Assembly (NCBI RefSeq): GCF_000170895.1
Contig: NZ_ABCS01000028.1
Span: 33,816-97,815 of the forward strand
Source: Plesiocystis pacifica SIR-1
GTDB taxonomy: Bacteria; Myxococcota_A; Polyangia; Nannocystales; Nannocystaceae
Reading direction: 5' to 3'
DNA: 64,000 nt
Shown one piece after another: positions 1 through 11,222 of the stretch. Position 1 is the stretch's first letter; every line of letters begins with the position of its first letter. The position numbers and the translations under genes are program-made. The notes under the pieces are model-generated. The model saw nothing but the letters and a program-made list of their open reading frames with translations. It had not been told where the DNA came from and did no database searches.

Positions 1-66
1 GCGACGGTCGCGCGGCGACATGAGAGTTTTCCGATCGAAACGCTGTCTCTCGGAAACTATGAGGGT

Positions 67-1143
67 ATGCGAGCTCGCCTTGCCCCTCTCGTCCCTGCGC
101 TAGCCCTGACCTTCGCCGCCCTGGGCTGCGCCCCCGAGCCCATCGACGACGAAGGCGCGGACACGGACGGAACCGACGAGGGCGCGGACACGGGCCCTGA
201 GCCGAGCTCCGAGACGCCCATCTACTACAGCGTCGGCGAGGCCCTGTGGCGCATCGAGGCCGACGGCGCGACCGCCCTCGGGCTGACCATCGATCCACCC
301 GCCGGCTGGGGGTCCAACGGGACCGGCACGCACACGCCGACGGTGTCCGCCGACGGCTCCCGCCTCGCCTACCTCCGCGGCGAGGACCTGTGGATCGCCA
401 GCGTCGACACCGACAGCCTCGAGGTCGACGAGACCCTCCTCATCGATCTCCCGGACGGCGCGCGCATGGCCTTCTCCGAGTGGTCGCCAGTCGGGCACGA
501 CCTGATCGTGTTCATCGTCGATCTCAGCGACGGTGGTCCGGGAGAGCCCCCGCCGCCCCCGGAGCTGCCCGAGGGGCTGATCTACGGGGCCAACGTGGTC
601 GACGGCGACGCCCTGACCGTGACCGCGGCCGCGCACATCCTGGGCTACCACGAGTGGCTCGCCGACGGCTCCGCCGTGGTCCACAACCGCTTCGGCGAGG
701 GCCTCGTCGCTTACCCCCTCGTCGAGGGACCGAGCGAGCTGCTCCTGGCCAATGAGAGCTTCGGCTTCTCGCAGCTCGACATCGTCGGCTCGCGCATGGT
801 GTGGACCCAGCTCATCGGTGACGAGGCCGCCCAGATCTACCTCATCGACCTCGAGCTCGACGGGGCGACCAGCGTAGCCATGTCGCCGCTCGGGGACTTC
901 GCGCAGATTCAGTGGCCCCGGCTCGCCCCCTCGACGGACCGCGTCGTCGCGCGGATCGACGAGCACACGCACCTGTGCGAGGGCGAGGCGGGCGAGCAAG
1001 AGCTGCCCGCGCTGTCCCGGCGACCCCACTGGCTGAGCGACGAGCAGCTCGTCGACGTCACCGAGGCGGGGCTGGTGCGCGTCGACATCGACGGCGACCT
1101 CACCGTGCTCGACGCGGCCGCGACGGGCCTCGTGCGTCTGTGA
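67..1143 (+). CDS. Lipoprotein, probable beta-propeller (TolB/WD40-like)
   Basis: Predicted outer-membrane or periplasmic lipoprotein of 358 residues. A signal peptide ends in lipobox AALGC (Cys21), followed by an acidic Asp/Glu/Gly/Thr linker to about residue 50. The rest alternates short beta-strand segments with Ser-Ala-Asp-Gly-Ser and Leu-Trp-Ile type turns (for example around residues 95-110), as in TolB-like propellers that report on stored values. No catalytic motif is visible. The ATG has an AACTAT box about 6 nt upstream and no clear Shine-Dalgarno. The role is unknown; the beta-propeller assignment is from repeat style only. Confidence 0.7.
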   Translation: MRARLAPLVPALALTFAALGCAPEPIDDEGADTDGTDEGADTGPEPSSETPIYYSVGEALWRIEADGATALGLTIDPPAGWGSNGTGTHTPTVSADGSRLAYLRGEDLWIASVDTDSLEVDETLLIDLPDGARMAFSEWSPVGHDLIVFIVDLSDGGPGEPPPPPELPEGLIYGANVVDGDALTVTAAAHILGYHEWLADGSAVVHNRFGEGLVAYPLVEGPSELLLANESFGFSQLDIVGSRMVWTQLIGDEAAQIYLIDLELDGATSVAMSPLGDFAQIQWPRLAPSTDRVVARIDEHTHLCEGEAGEQELPALSRRPHWLSDEQLVDVTEAGLVRVDIDGDLTVLDAAATGLVRL

Positions 1144-1179
1144 GCCACCTGGCTTGGCGGGGCCGCTACGAAATTCCGC

Positions 1180-1185
1180 TACAGT
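1180..1185 (+). promoter_or_regulatory. -10-like box TACAGT before decarboxylase
   Basis: TACAGT lies 7 nt before the ATG at 1193 with no Shine-Dalgarno between. The spacing would put the transcript start at or next to the start codon, so a leaderless mRNA is likely. Confidence 0.45.
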
Positions 1186-1192
1186 CGGCGGC

Positions 1193-2881
1193 ATGACCCC
1201 GCTGGACCCCGACGAGCGCCGCACGCCGCCCGAGCGCCCCGCCGGCACCCACGACGAGCTCCCCGCGACCGAGCCCGCAGCCAGCCCCGCGAGCGAGGGG
1301 ACTGCGCCCGCGCGCCTGCTCGATCGCCTCGACGACGCGAGCTTGGCCCGAGAGCGCGCCGCGACGCCCGAGGCCGCGCTCGGCGACCTGGCCCCGCACC
1401 CGCACCTGCCTCCGGTCCAGCTCCGCCCCCACGCCCGCGGCCTCGAGCCCGACGCCCGCACCCGCGCGCGCTGGATGGAGGCCGCCTCGACCCACGTCCT
1501 CGACCTGCTCGAGGCCATCCCCGAGCGCCCCGCCCACGGCCACAGCGGCGCCGAGGCCCTCGCCCTTGCCGAGCGCGCGAGCGCGCCGATCCCCGAGCGC
1601 CCCCTCGAGGGCGGCATGGACGAGGCCCTCGAGCGCATCGGCGTGGCCATGGACGGCGCCCTCGAGGCGGCCGGGCCGGGCTACCTCGCCTACGTCCCCG
1701 GCGGGGGGCTCTACGCGGCCGCCCTCGCCGACATGATCGCCGACGTCGGCAACCGCTTCACCGGCTACGCCATGGCCGCGCCGGGCTGGGTGCGCCTCGA
1801 GCAGGACGTGCTCGCGTGGCTCGCCAAGGAGTTCGGCTACGGCCCCGAGGCCCGCGGGCTCCTGACCCCCGGCAGCTCCATGGCCAACTTCACCGCGCTG
1901 GTCACCGCTCGCCACCACCACTTCGGCGACACCGGCGACTACTCCCGAGCCATCGTCTACACCTCGACGCAGTGCCACCACAGCGTCGCCAAGGCCGTGT
2001 CCATGGCCGGCGTGCCCCGGGCCAACCTGCGCCAGGTCCCCGTCGATCCCCTGTTCCGCATGGACGTCGAGGCCCTCGCCCGCGCCGTCGAGGCCGATCG
2101 CCATCGGGGCCTCCAGCCCTTTTGCGTGATCGCGGCCTCGGGCACGACCAACACCGGGGCCGTCGATCCGCTCCCCGGGCTCGCACGGCTGTGCCAGGCC
2201 GAGGACCTGTGGCTGCACATCGACGGGGCCTACGGCGGCGCCTTCGTGCTGTGCGAGGCCGGGCGCGCGCGCCTGCGCGGCATCGAGGCCGCCGACTCCC
2301 TGTGCTTCGACCCCCACAAGGGCATGTTCTTGCCCTACGGGACCGGCTGCCTGCTCGTCCGCGAGGGCACGCGCCTGGCCGCCGCCCACGTCGGCGAGGC
2401 CGACTACCTGCGCGACTTCGAGGCCACCCAGCTGCCCAGCCCCGCCCACCTCGGGCCCGAGCTGAGCCGCCCCTACCGGGGCCTGCGGCTGTGGCTCGCG
2501 CTCATGCTCCACGGCGCCGGGGCCTTCCGCGAGGCGCTGCACGAAAAGCTCGCCCTCGCCCAGCTGTGCGCCGACGGCCTCGACGCCCGCATCGCCGCGG
2601 GGGCGCCCCTGGAGATCGTCGCCCGCCCGCAGCTGTCGACCGTGGTGTTCCGCCTGCGTCGCCGCGAAGGCGAGGCCCTCGCCGACTACGACGCCCGCAA
2701 CATCGCGCTCAAGGCCGCGATCAACGCGCGCGGCCGGGTGTTCCTGTCGAGCACCCTGCTGCCCACCCGCGAGGGCGACGGCGAGGCCGTCAGCTTGCGC
2801 GCCTGCGTGCTCAGCTTCCGGACCCACGAGGCGATCATCGAGGCCCTGCTCGAAGACCTCGACGCCGCCCTCGACGATTGA
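1193..2881 (+). CDS. Pyridoxal-5'-phosphate-dependent decarboxylase (group II, aromatic amino acid/glutamate type)
   Basis: Cytosolic PLP enzyme of 562 residues, of the fold shared by aromatic-L-amino-acid, glutamate and histidine decarboxylases. The PLP-binding His-Ile-Asp-Gly-Ala-Tyr motif has Asp near 344, and the Schiff-base Lys (near 376) sits in Asp-Pro-His-Lys-Gly-Met. The Thr-Pro-Gly-Ser-Ser-Met-Ala-Asn phosphate-binding segment is near 222-229. About 100 N-terminal residues are a Pro/Ala/Glu-rich extension not typical of the family. The ATG at 1193 is preferred over a TTG at 1154 because of the TACAGT box just upstream. A methyltransferase gene follows 10 nt after the stop. The amino acid substrate cannot be told from sequence. 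Confidence 0.88.
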   Translation: MTPLDPDERRTPPERPAGTHDELPATEPAASPASEGTAPARLLDRLDDASLARERAATPEAALGDLAPHPHLPPVQLRPHARGLEPDARTRARWMEAASTHVLDLLEAIPERPAHGHSGAEALALAERASAPIPERPLEGGMDEALERIGVAMDGALEAAGPGYLAYVPGGGLYAAALADMIADVGNRFTGYAMAAPGWVRLEQDVLAWLAKEFGYGPEARGLLTPGSSMANFTALVTARHHHFGDTGDYSRAIVYTSTQCHHSVAKAVSMAGVPRANLRQVPVDPLFRMDVEALARAVEADRHRGLQPFCVIAASGTTNTGAVDPLPGLARLCQAEDLWLHIDGAYGGAFVLCEAGRARLRGIEAADSLCFDPHKGMFLPYGTGCLLVREGTRLAAAHVGEADYLRDFEATQLPSPAHLGPELSRPYRGLRLWLALMLHGAGAFREALHEKLALAQLCADGLDARIAAGAPLEIVARPQLSTVVFRLRRREGEALADYDARNIALKAAINARGRVFLSSTLLPTREGDGEAVSLRACVLSFRTHEAIIEALLEDLDAALDD

Positions 2882-2891
2882 GAGCCAGACA

Positions 2892-3467
2892 ATGAGCGAT
2901 TGGGACGACTACGCAGCGGACTGGGACGACAACCCCGGCGTGGGCCTCTACGCCCAGCGCGCCTTCGCCTCCCTCGAAGGCGTCGCGGACCTCCGGGGTA
3001 AACGCGTGCTCGACTTTGGCTGCGGCACCGGCCTGCTCAGCCACGCGCTCGCGCCCCTCGCCCGGGAGCTCGTCGCCCTCGACAGCTCGGCGGCGATGAT
3101 CGAAGCGCTCCGCGCCAAGCAGCTCCCCAAGGTCGCGGCCGTGGTCAGCGAGCTGTCGAGCGAGCTCGTCGCCACCCACCCGGCCTTCGCCGCCCCCTTC
3201 GACGCCGTGGTCGCGTCGTCGGTGTGCAGCTTCCTGCCCAACTACCCCGAGGTCGCGGCGATCATCCGCGAGCGCCTGGTGCCGGGCGGCGTGTTCGTCC
3301 ACTGGGACTGGCTGTCCGACGAGGACGAGCCCGGCGGCATGACCCGGGCCCGCGTCGAGCAGACGCTCCGAGCCGCCGGCTTTGCGAGCGTCGAGCTCAC
3401 GACCCCCTTTGGCCTCGACTCCCCCCGCGGCGAGCTCACCGTGCTGATGGCGATCGCCCGGAGCTAG
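2892..3467 (+). CDS. Class I SAM-dependent methyltransferase
   Basis: Small-molecule methyltransferase of 191 residues. Motif I (Val-Leu-Asp-Phe-Gly-Cys-Gly-Thr-Gly, residues 39-47) binds S-adenosylmethionine, and the acidic residue after strand beta2 is in Leu-Val-Ala-Leu-Asp-Ser (about 61-66). The N-terminus Ser-Asp-Trp-Asp-Asp-Tyr-Ala-Ala-Asp-Trp-Asp resembles UbiE/Methyltransf_11 proteins. It starts 10 nt after the PLP decarboxylase stop, so the two are probably co-transcribed and may modify the same amine or amino acid; that link is inference. The 3' end overlaps the convergent lipoprotein gene by 4 nt. Confidence 0.88.
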   Translation: MSDWDDYAADWDDNPGVGLYAQRAFASLEGVADLRGKRVLDFGCGTGLLSHALAPLARELVALDSSAAMIEALRAKQLPKVAAVVSELSSELVATHPAFAAPFDAVVASSVCSFLPNYPEVAAIIRERLVPGGVFVHWDWLSDEDEPGGMTRARVEQTLRAAGFASVELTTPFGLDSPRGELTVLMAIARS

Positions 3468-4411
3468 TCGACCACCACGTAGATCCAGCTGAGCTCGTGC
3501 AGCCCCTCGCCGGCCTGGGTCAGCTCCACCGCCGTATCGCCCACGGTCCCCGTGGCCACCAGGTGGTAGGCCCCGTTGTCCTTCTCGATCTCGTAGACCG
3601 ACACCGCCGTCCCCGGGTCGAGGCCGAGGGTGTCGTCGATGCTCAGCCCGAACGCGCCCTCTTTGACCTTCGTCCCGAAGGGCGTGAACGACCAGGCCAC
3701 CGCGACGTCGCCCGCGGGCGGGAGGCCGAGCTGCCAGTGGCTCGGGTCGACCACGAGGGCGCCGACGGCCTCGGCCGGGGTGAACAGCGGGGTGAGCGTG
3801 TTCTCGGGGTCGAAGTTCAGGCGCAGGCCGCCCTCGAGCTCCACGTCGACCTCGCCGCTGGCTCCGCTGAGGTCGACGAGGCCGGCGACCTCGGGCACGA
3901 CCACGGGGGGCTCGGCGTAGCTGAGGGCGTCGCCCTCGCCCAGCTCGATCTGGAAGGCCTGGCCCGTAAAGTCGCGGCCGTCGGCGGGCACGTGGATGAA
4001 CTTGAGGCTCCACAGGCCGAGGGTCTGGGCCTCGATGATCCAGCCGCCGTCGGCCTCGACGTCGATGGGCAGGCAAGACTGGGGCAGGCCGCTCTCGTCG
4101 ATGGGGCCGCAGAACTGGAGCACGGGCGAGGGCAAGGGCGCGCCCTCCATGTCCGTGACCACGCCAGAGATCGTCGCCAGGGTCTCGCCCGTCTCCGTGC
4201 TGGTCTCGGTGTCCGTGTCCGTCCCGACCTCGGTGTCCGTGCCCTCGCTGGTGCCCTCCTCGCCGGTGCTCTCCCCGGCCGTGTCTTCGGCCGCGTCATC
4301 GCCGCCGCCGTCTTCGTCGGGCTCGACGGCGCAGGCACTCGCGGTCAGGAGGACAAACACGGCCGCCACGGGGGTGGAGCAAGAGCGGAGCGAAGCAGGC
4401 AAGCGAGTCAT
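3464..4411 (-). CDS. Lipoprotein with carboxypeptidase-regulatory-like N-terminal segment
   Basis: Secreted lipoprotein of 315 residues, unknown function. The signal peptide ends at a Ser-Ala-Cys lipobox near Cys28, followed by about 45 residues of Asp/Glu/Gly/Thr low-complexity linker. Residues around 80-140 (Ile-Ser-Gly-Val-Val-Thr-Asp, then Pro-Leu-Pro-Ser-Pro-Val) look like the start of a carboxypeptidase-regulatory-like or transthyretin-like beta-sandwich. The remainder is beta-rich with no catalytic motif. TAGTCT lies 7 nt before the ATG, matching the leaderless pattern seen elsewhere. Convergent with the methyltransferase. Confidence 0.75.
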   Translation of the reverse strand: MTRLPASLRSCSTPVAAVFVLLTASACAVEPDEDGGGDDAAEDTAGESTGEEGTSEGTDTEVGTDTDTETSTETGETLATISGVVTDMEGAPLPSPVLQFCGPIDESGLPQSCLPIDVEADGGWIIEAQTLGLWSLKFIHVPADGRDFTGQAFQIELGEGDALSYAEPPVVVPEVAGLVDLSGASGEVDVELEGGLRLNFDPENTLTPLFTPAEAVGALVVDPSHWQLGLPPAGDVAVAWSFTPFGTKVKEGAFGLSIDDTLGLDPGTAVSVYEIEKDNGAYHLVATGTVGDTAVELTQAGEGLHELSWIYVVVD

Positions 4412-4418
4412 GTCGCCG

Positions 4419-4424
4419 AGACTA
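4419..4424 (-). promoter_or_regulatory. -10-like box TAGTCT
   Basis: On the minus strand TAGTCT is followed by 7 nt and then the ATG at 4411, with no Shine-Dalgarno. Fits the leaderless start pattern of this window. Confidence 0.4.
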
Positions 4425-4528
4425 CGCCAAGGCGCGCCGTCGAGTTATCACCAGGTCGCTCAACTCACGCGCTGAGTCGTGGACGTGGGGCAGGGAGGGC
4501 GTGGCGTCGTCCACGACGGCTAAAGTAG

Positions 4529-5284
4529 TCAGGGCTCGTAGACAAAGACCCAGTCGAAGTCGCGCACATCCGTGTCCCGGGACGACAGGTTGTGCAGCCG
4601 CCAAGGGCCGTTTGGGTAGACGTGGACGCGCTCGGAGGTGCCCGGCGCGACCCGAGCCAGGATCTCCCCCTCGTTGTCGATCTCGAGCTCGTGCACGAGC
4701 TCCTCGCCACAGACCTGGGCGTTCGTGGTCCGGATGGACGCGAAGACCTCTTTTTGGTCCAGGGAGGCCACGGGTAGATGAGAGGCGAAGTAGTAGGGTT
4801 GTCCGACCTCGTCGAAGAGGCTCAAGAGCCCCGGCTCGCAGCTCTCGAACACGGGATCGACGATGACCGTGACGCAGCCCTCCATGCTCGGGAGCAGCTC
4901 CAGCTCGGGCGTGTCGACGGTCAGGATGTAGCTGTCCGCCTCGGGGCAGGTCTCGCCGCATGGGCACGCGTCGAGCTCGTAGCTGCCCGCCCCACCATCG
5001 ACGACCTGAGCGACGACCTGCCCCTCGAGTTTGAAGCTCGCGCAGCCGTCCACGAGCGACTCCAGGCCCTCGAGGGCAAAGGCGATGTCTCGGTGGACCG
5101 CTTCACACGGGGACGGGAGCGCGCCCCCCTCCGTCTCCGTGTCGGCCGCCTCGTCGCCCACCGTACCGTCTCCGGCGGCGTCGCCGAGCCCGTCGTCGAG
5201 GGCGTCAGGAGGCTCGTCGACGCAGGCAAAGGCCGCGAGCGTGGCGAGACACAGGGCGCGTCTGCAAAGCGCGTGGGGGAGCAT
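4529..5284 (-). CDS. Lipoprotein of unknown function
   Basis: Predicted 251-residue lipoprotein. The signal peptide ends in Ala-Ala-Phe-Ala-Cys (Cys21), followed by an acidic linker with Asp-Gly and Thr-Glu-Thr-Glu-Gly runs. The body contains several Cys residues, including a Cys-Pro-Cys-Gly-Glu-Thr-Cys cluster near residue 105, suggesting disulfides in the periplasm or outside the cell. The last residues (Asp-Phe-Asp-Trp-Val-Phe-Val-Tyr) resemble the C-terminal strand of the neighbouring lipoprotein at 3464-4411 (Leu-Ser-Trp-Ile-Tyr-Val-Val-Val), so they may be distantly related. No family recognised. Confidence 0.7.
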   Translation of the reverse strand: MLPHALCRRALCLATLAAFACVDEPPDALDDGLGDAAGDGTVGDEAADTETEGGALPSPCEAVHRDIAFALEGLESLVDGCASFKLEGQVVAQVVDGGAGSYELDACPCGETCPEADSYILTVDTPELELLPSMEGCVTVIVDPVFESCEPGLLSLFDEVGQPYYFASHLPVASLDQKEVFASIRTTNAQVCGEELVHELEIDNEGEILARVAPGTSERVHVYPNGPWRLHNLSSRDTDVRDFDWVFVYEP

Positions 5285-5337
5285 CTACAGGGAAGTGCCC
5301 CGAGTGACATGGATCGATCACGAGCTGGCGCAGGCGG

Positions 5338-6327
5338 TCAGCACTGCGCCGCGCAGCTCTCGAGCGCGATGTCGACGCAGAGCTGATCCCACGCATCCGA
5401 GCAACAAAAGCCGTCCATGGCGCAGACACAGTTCTCGACGAAGGACACCTGGCAGCCCGAGGTCTCCTTCGGCGCGCAGCAGTTCCCGTCGTTGCACTCG
5501 GCGATGGAGAAGCCCGAGCAGTTGTCCAGGCACTGCAGCGTGCCCCGGCCGTAGCCCTGGGTCGCGCAGTTCTCCCCGTTGAGGTTGAAGCTGTCGCAGG
5601 CCTCGCCCTCGTCGATGACGTTGTCGCCGCAGGTCTCGTTCTCGCAGTTGACGGTGTCGTAGCCGTCACAGTTGGGCAGGCAGCCCAGGCTGCCCCCGGT
5701 GAAGCCCTGGGAGATGCAGTCGGCCCCGTTGAGGTTGGCCCCGTCGCAGACCTCGGCGCCGTCGATGTCCCCGTTGCCGCAGGTCTCGAGGGTGCACGCG
5801 CTGGTGTCGTAGCCGTCGCAGTTCTCGTTGCAGGCGAGCACGCCCCCGTCGAAGCCCTGGGACACGCAGTTTTGCCCGTTGAGGTCCGCGCCGTCGCAGA
5901 TCTCGATGCCCTCGACGAAGCCGTTGCCGCAGTTGTCGTTGAAGCAGCCGCTGGTGTCGAAGCTCAGGCAGTCGGGCTCGCAGCCGAGCATGCCCCCGGC
6001 GAAGCCCAGGGAGGTGCAGGTCTGCCCGCCCAAGTTGGCGCCGTCGCAAAACTCGGGCCCCGAGATGAGCCCGTCCCCGCAGCCGCCCCCGTCCGAGGAG
6101 TCGTCCACCGTCGACTCCTCCGTGGACTCCGTCGACTCCTCCGTCGAGCTCTCGGCCTCGTCCGCGGTGTCCTCCTCGAAGCCCCCGGTGGTCGTCGAGG
6201 TCGTGTTCCCGAAGGTGTTGTAGCCGGGCGTCTCGGCCTCCCCGCCCGCACAACCGACCGCACCGAAGGTGGCGAGGGCGAGCGCGAGGGCGAGAGTGAG
6301 GCGGGGACGAATCGGCGCGGTCTCCAT
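5338..6327 (-). CDS. Cys-rich repeat lipoprotein (four 50-residue repeats)
   Basis: Cell-surface or secreted lipoprotein of 329 residues with a lipobox at Cys26. A Ser/Thr/Glu-rich stalk (residues 50-80) leads to four repeats that begin at Cys83, Cys133, Cys183 and Cys233, exactly 50 residues apart. Each repeat has six Cys and the pattern Cys-Gly-(Asp/Asn)-Gly, Cys-Asp-Gly-Ala, Cys-x-Ser-x-Gly-Phe, Cys-x-x-Cys-x-x-(Phe/Tyr)-Asp. The C-terminus carries a further Cys-rich unit with Phe-Cys-Cys-Ser-Asp-Ala-Trp-Asp. This matches the disulfide-rich repeat proteins common in myxobacteria, which are thought to act at the cell surface. Function unknown. Confidence 0.82.
   Translation of the reverse strand: METAPIRPRLTLALALALATFGAVGCAGGEAETPGYNTFGNTTSTTTGGFEEDTADEAESSTEESTESTEESTVDDSSDGGGCGDGLISGPEFCDGANLGGQTCTSLGFAGGMLGCEPDCLSFDTSGCFNDNCGNGFVEGIEICDGADLNGQNCVSQGFDGGVLACNENCDGYDTSACTLETCGNGDIDGAEVCDGANLNGADCISQGFTGGSLGCLPNCDGYDTVNCENETCGDNVIDEGEACDSFNLNGENCATQGYGRGTLQCLDNCSGFSIAECNDGNCCAPKETSGCQVSFVENCVCAMDGFCCSDAWDQLCVDIALESCAAQC
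5494..6081 (-). repeat. Four in-gene 150-bp repeats (Cys-rich units)
   Basis: Coding repeats within the lipoprotein gene. The period is exactly 150 bp (50 codons), with units starting at the codons for Cys83, 133, 183 and 233. The second and third units are the most alike, which suggests recent internal duplication. Confidence 0.8.
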
Positions 6328-6466
6328 GACGGGGCTGTGCGGGAGTGTACCGGGGCCCGCCGTGCGGTGAGGGCGAGGACGAGGGGGAGGCGCAGCCTCG
6401 CGCCGCGCACAGTCCCGCGCATGATCCGCATTTGCGACATTCTCCGCCGCAGACTATCCACGCCCA

Positions 6467-9635
<3,169 letters not shown>

Positions 9636-9637
<2 letters not shown>

Positions 9638-10430
9638 GCCCGCTGACACCGGCGCGTAAGCGCAACTGGGGTCCGAGAGGAATCTCGGGGCCCAAGTTGC
9701 GCTTCAATCGGGGCAGTGAACGAGGACCCCGACACGCGCGACGAACCCGACAGCTTCCGCCAGCGCTACGGCGCGCTGATCAAGTGGCTCGCCGCCGCCA
9801 AGCTGGTCCTCGTCACGATCTGGCTGTTCAGCCCCTACACGCCCCTCCCGGTCATCCCCGTGACGACCATCGACCGCTGCGACCAGGCCCAGCTCGAGGC
9901 CGCCGTCCAGGCCCTCGAGGCCGAGCGGACCGCTCGCCTCGAGACCATCGAGACCGTCGATCGCGTCGACGAGCTCCAGGCCGAGCTGCTGCTCGACCTC
10001 AGCGAGGCCATCGACGACGCCTGCCGCGTCTCTCCCCACTACGTCCACGCCCGCCTCACCTACACCAGCGGCATCTCGTCGAGGTCGGCGCGCCAGCACC
10101 GGGGAGAGCAGACCTCCGCCCTCGACCAGCCCGTCGACTACTACGCGGGCCTGCAGGGCCGCGTCGAGTTTGCCCGGCGCTGCGAGGGCGACGAGCCCTA
10201 CGGGATCATCCTCTCGGCCGACGACAGCCTGGCCAAGGCCAAGGCCATCTGCGGACCGAGCGAGCCCCACTTCTACACCCCCGAGCTGCTCCTCGAGGCC
10301 TACCTCATCGAGGCCGGCGTCGACCCCGACCTGGCCCTGCGCGCGGTCAGCATCGACGCCGTCGGGCTCACCGAGGAGGACTACCGCGCGATGCTCGACG
10401 CCGAATTTGGGTTCCCCGAGCCCTACGAGG
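9636..10430 (+). repeat. Tandem duplication, copy 1 (hairpin plus gene)
   Basis: Copy 1 of a tandem direct repeat of about 795 bp. It begins with a 15-bp segment AGGCCCGCTGACACC (9636-9650) that recurs exactly at 10431-10445, followed by a long hairpin and a GTG-started gene. The duplication therefore includes the leader as well as the coding region. Confidence 0.8.
9658..9704 (+). promoter_or_regulatory. Long hairpin with GGAA tetraloop ahead of paralogue 1
   Basis: A 47-nt inverted repeat. Arms AAGCGCAAC and GTTGCGCTT are at the base, with an inner stem CCGAGA-GGAA-TCTCGG. The loop GGAA is of GNRA type. It ends 11 nt before the GTG at 9716. No T-run follows, so a leader structure or protein site is at least as likely as a terminator for the helicase gene. 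Confidence 0.7.
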
Positions 10431-10441
10431 AGGCCCGCTGA
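9716..10441 (+). CDS. Single-pass membrane protein, tandem paralogue 1
   Basis: Unknown 241-residue protein. After a short cytoplasmic head (Asp-Ser-Phe-Arg-Gln-Arg-Tyr-Gly-Ala) there is one membrane segment at about residues 20-45, then a coiled-coil-like Glu/Ala/Leu stretch (about 55-105) and a C-terminal domain with Cys-Glu-Gly-Asp-Glu-Pro-Tyr and a final Glu-Glu-Asp-Tyr segment, probably outside the cytoplasm. It is a clear paralogue of the next gene. Start is GTG, 11 nt after a strong hairpin. Its last four residues and stop codon lie in the duplicated junction sequence, so its C-terminus was probably replaced when the duplication formed. Confidence 0.78.
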   Translation: MNEDPDTRDEPDSFRQRYGALIKWLAAAKLVLVTIWLFSPYTPLPVIPVTTIDRCDQAQLEAAVQALEAERTARLETIETVDRVDELQAELLLDLSEAIDDACRVSPHYVHARLTYTSGISSRSARQHRGEQTSALDQPVDYYAGLQGRVEFARRCEGDEPYGIILSADDSLAKAKAICGPSEPHFYTPELLLEAYLIEAGVDPDLALRAVSIDAVGLTEEDYRAMLDAEFGFPEPYEEAR

Positions 10442-10453
10442 CACCCCCGCGTA

Positions 10454-10500
10454 GAGCGCAACTGGGCCTCCAGAGGAATCTCGAGCCTCGAGCTGCGTTC
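10454..10500 (+). promoter_or_regulatory. Second copy of the GGAA hairpin, ahead of paralogue 2
   Basis: Arms GAGCGCAAC and GCTGCGTTC with inner CAGA-GGAA-TCTCG. Several positions differ from the first copy (9658-9704). Some changes keep pairing (G-T or A-T swaps) and a few break it. The loop GGAA and the 10-11 nt distance to the GTG are unchanged. Confidence 0.6.
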
Positions 10501-10510
10501 CAATGCGGCA

Positions 10511-11221
10511 GTGGACGACAGCCCCGACGCATCCGGCCGACCCGACAGCTTCCGCCAGCGCTACGGCGCGCTGATCAAGGGGCTCGCCGCCGCCAAGCTG
10601 CTCGTCGCCACGCTGTGGCTGTTCGGGCCCTACACGCCCTTCCCGGTCCTCCCCCGAGCGACCCTCGATCGCTGCGACCAGGCCGAGCTCGAGGCCGCCG
10701 TCGAGGCCCTCGAGGCCAAGCGAGCGGCCCGCCTCGAGACCGTCGAGCGCGTCTACGAGGTCGACGAGCTCCAGGCCGAGCTCCTCCTCGAGCTCAGCGA
10801 GGCCATCGGCGACGCTTGCCGCGTCTCGCCTCACTACGCCCACGCGCGCCTCGAGTACACCAGCGCCATCCACTCGACCACCGCGCTCCAACGCCGGACG
10901 GGGGAGCACGGCCCTCTCCCCCAGAGCCTCCTCGCGGGCGTTCAGATCCGCCGCGAGTTCGATCGGCGCTGCGAGGGCGACGAGCCCTACGCGACCATCG
11001 TCCTGTCCGACGACCGCATGGCCGCGGCCCGGAGCCTGTGCGGGCCGCACACGCCCCACTTCTTCACCACCGAGCTGCTCATCGAGTTCTATCTCATCGA
11101 CGTGGGCATCTCCCCCGAGCTGGCCCTGCGCGCCGTCGCCATCGACGAGGTCGGCCTCAGCGAGGCGGACTACGACGCGCTGATCGACGCCGAGTTCTCT
11201 CTCTCGCGTGGCGCCGACTGA
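10511..11221 (+). CDS. Single-pass membrane protein, tandem paralogue 2
   Basis: Unknown 236-residue paralogue of the preceding gene. It shares the head Asp-Ser-Phe-Arg-Gln-Arg-Tyr-Gly-Ala-Leu-Ile-Lys, one membrane segment (about 18-42), the Asp-Arg-Cys-Asp-Gln-Ala start of the coiled-coil-like region, the Arg-Val-Ser-Pro-His-Tyr segment and the Cys-Glu-Gly-Asp-Glu-Pro-Tyr motif. It ends in Phe-Ser-Leu-Ser-Arg-Gly-Ala-Asp, probably the original C-terminus of the family. GTG start 10 nt after a copy of the hairpin. The next gene starts 1 nt after its stop. No database family recognised. Confidence 0.76.
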   Translation: MDDSPDASGRPDSFRQRYGALIKGLAAAKLLVATLWLFGPYTPFPVLPRATLDRCDQAELEAAVEALEAKRAARLETVERVYEVDELQAELLLELSEAIGDACRVSPHYAHARLEYTSAIHSTTALQRRTGEHGPLPQSLLAGVQIRREFDRRCEGDEPYATIVLSDDRMAAARSLCGPHTPHFFTTELLIEFYLIDVGISPELALRAVAIDEVGLSEADYDALIDAEFSLSRGAD

Positions 11222-11222
11222 C

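Larger units (their letters stand above)
10431..11221 (+). repeat. Tandem duplication, copy 2 (hairpin plus gene)
   Basis: Second copy of the unit at 9636-10430, starting with the same 15-bp segment. The copies have diverged, but the order of junction, hairpin, GTG and gene is kept. Confidence 0.8.
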
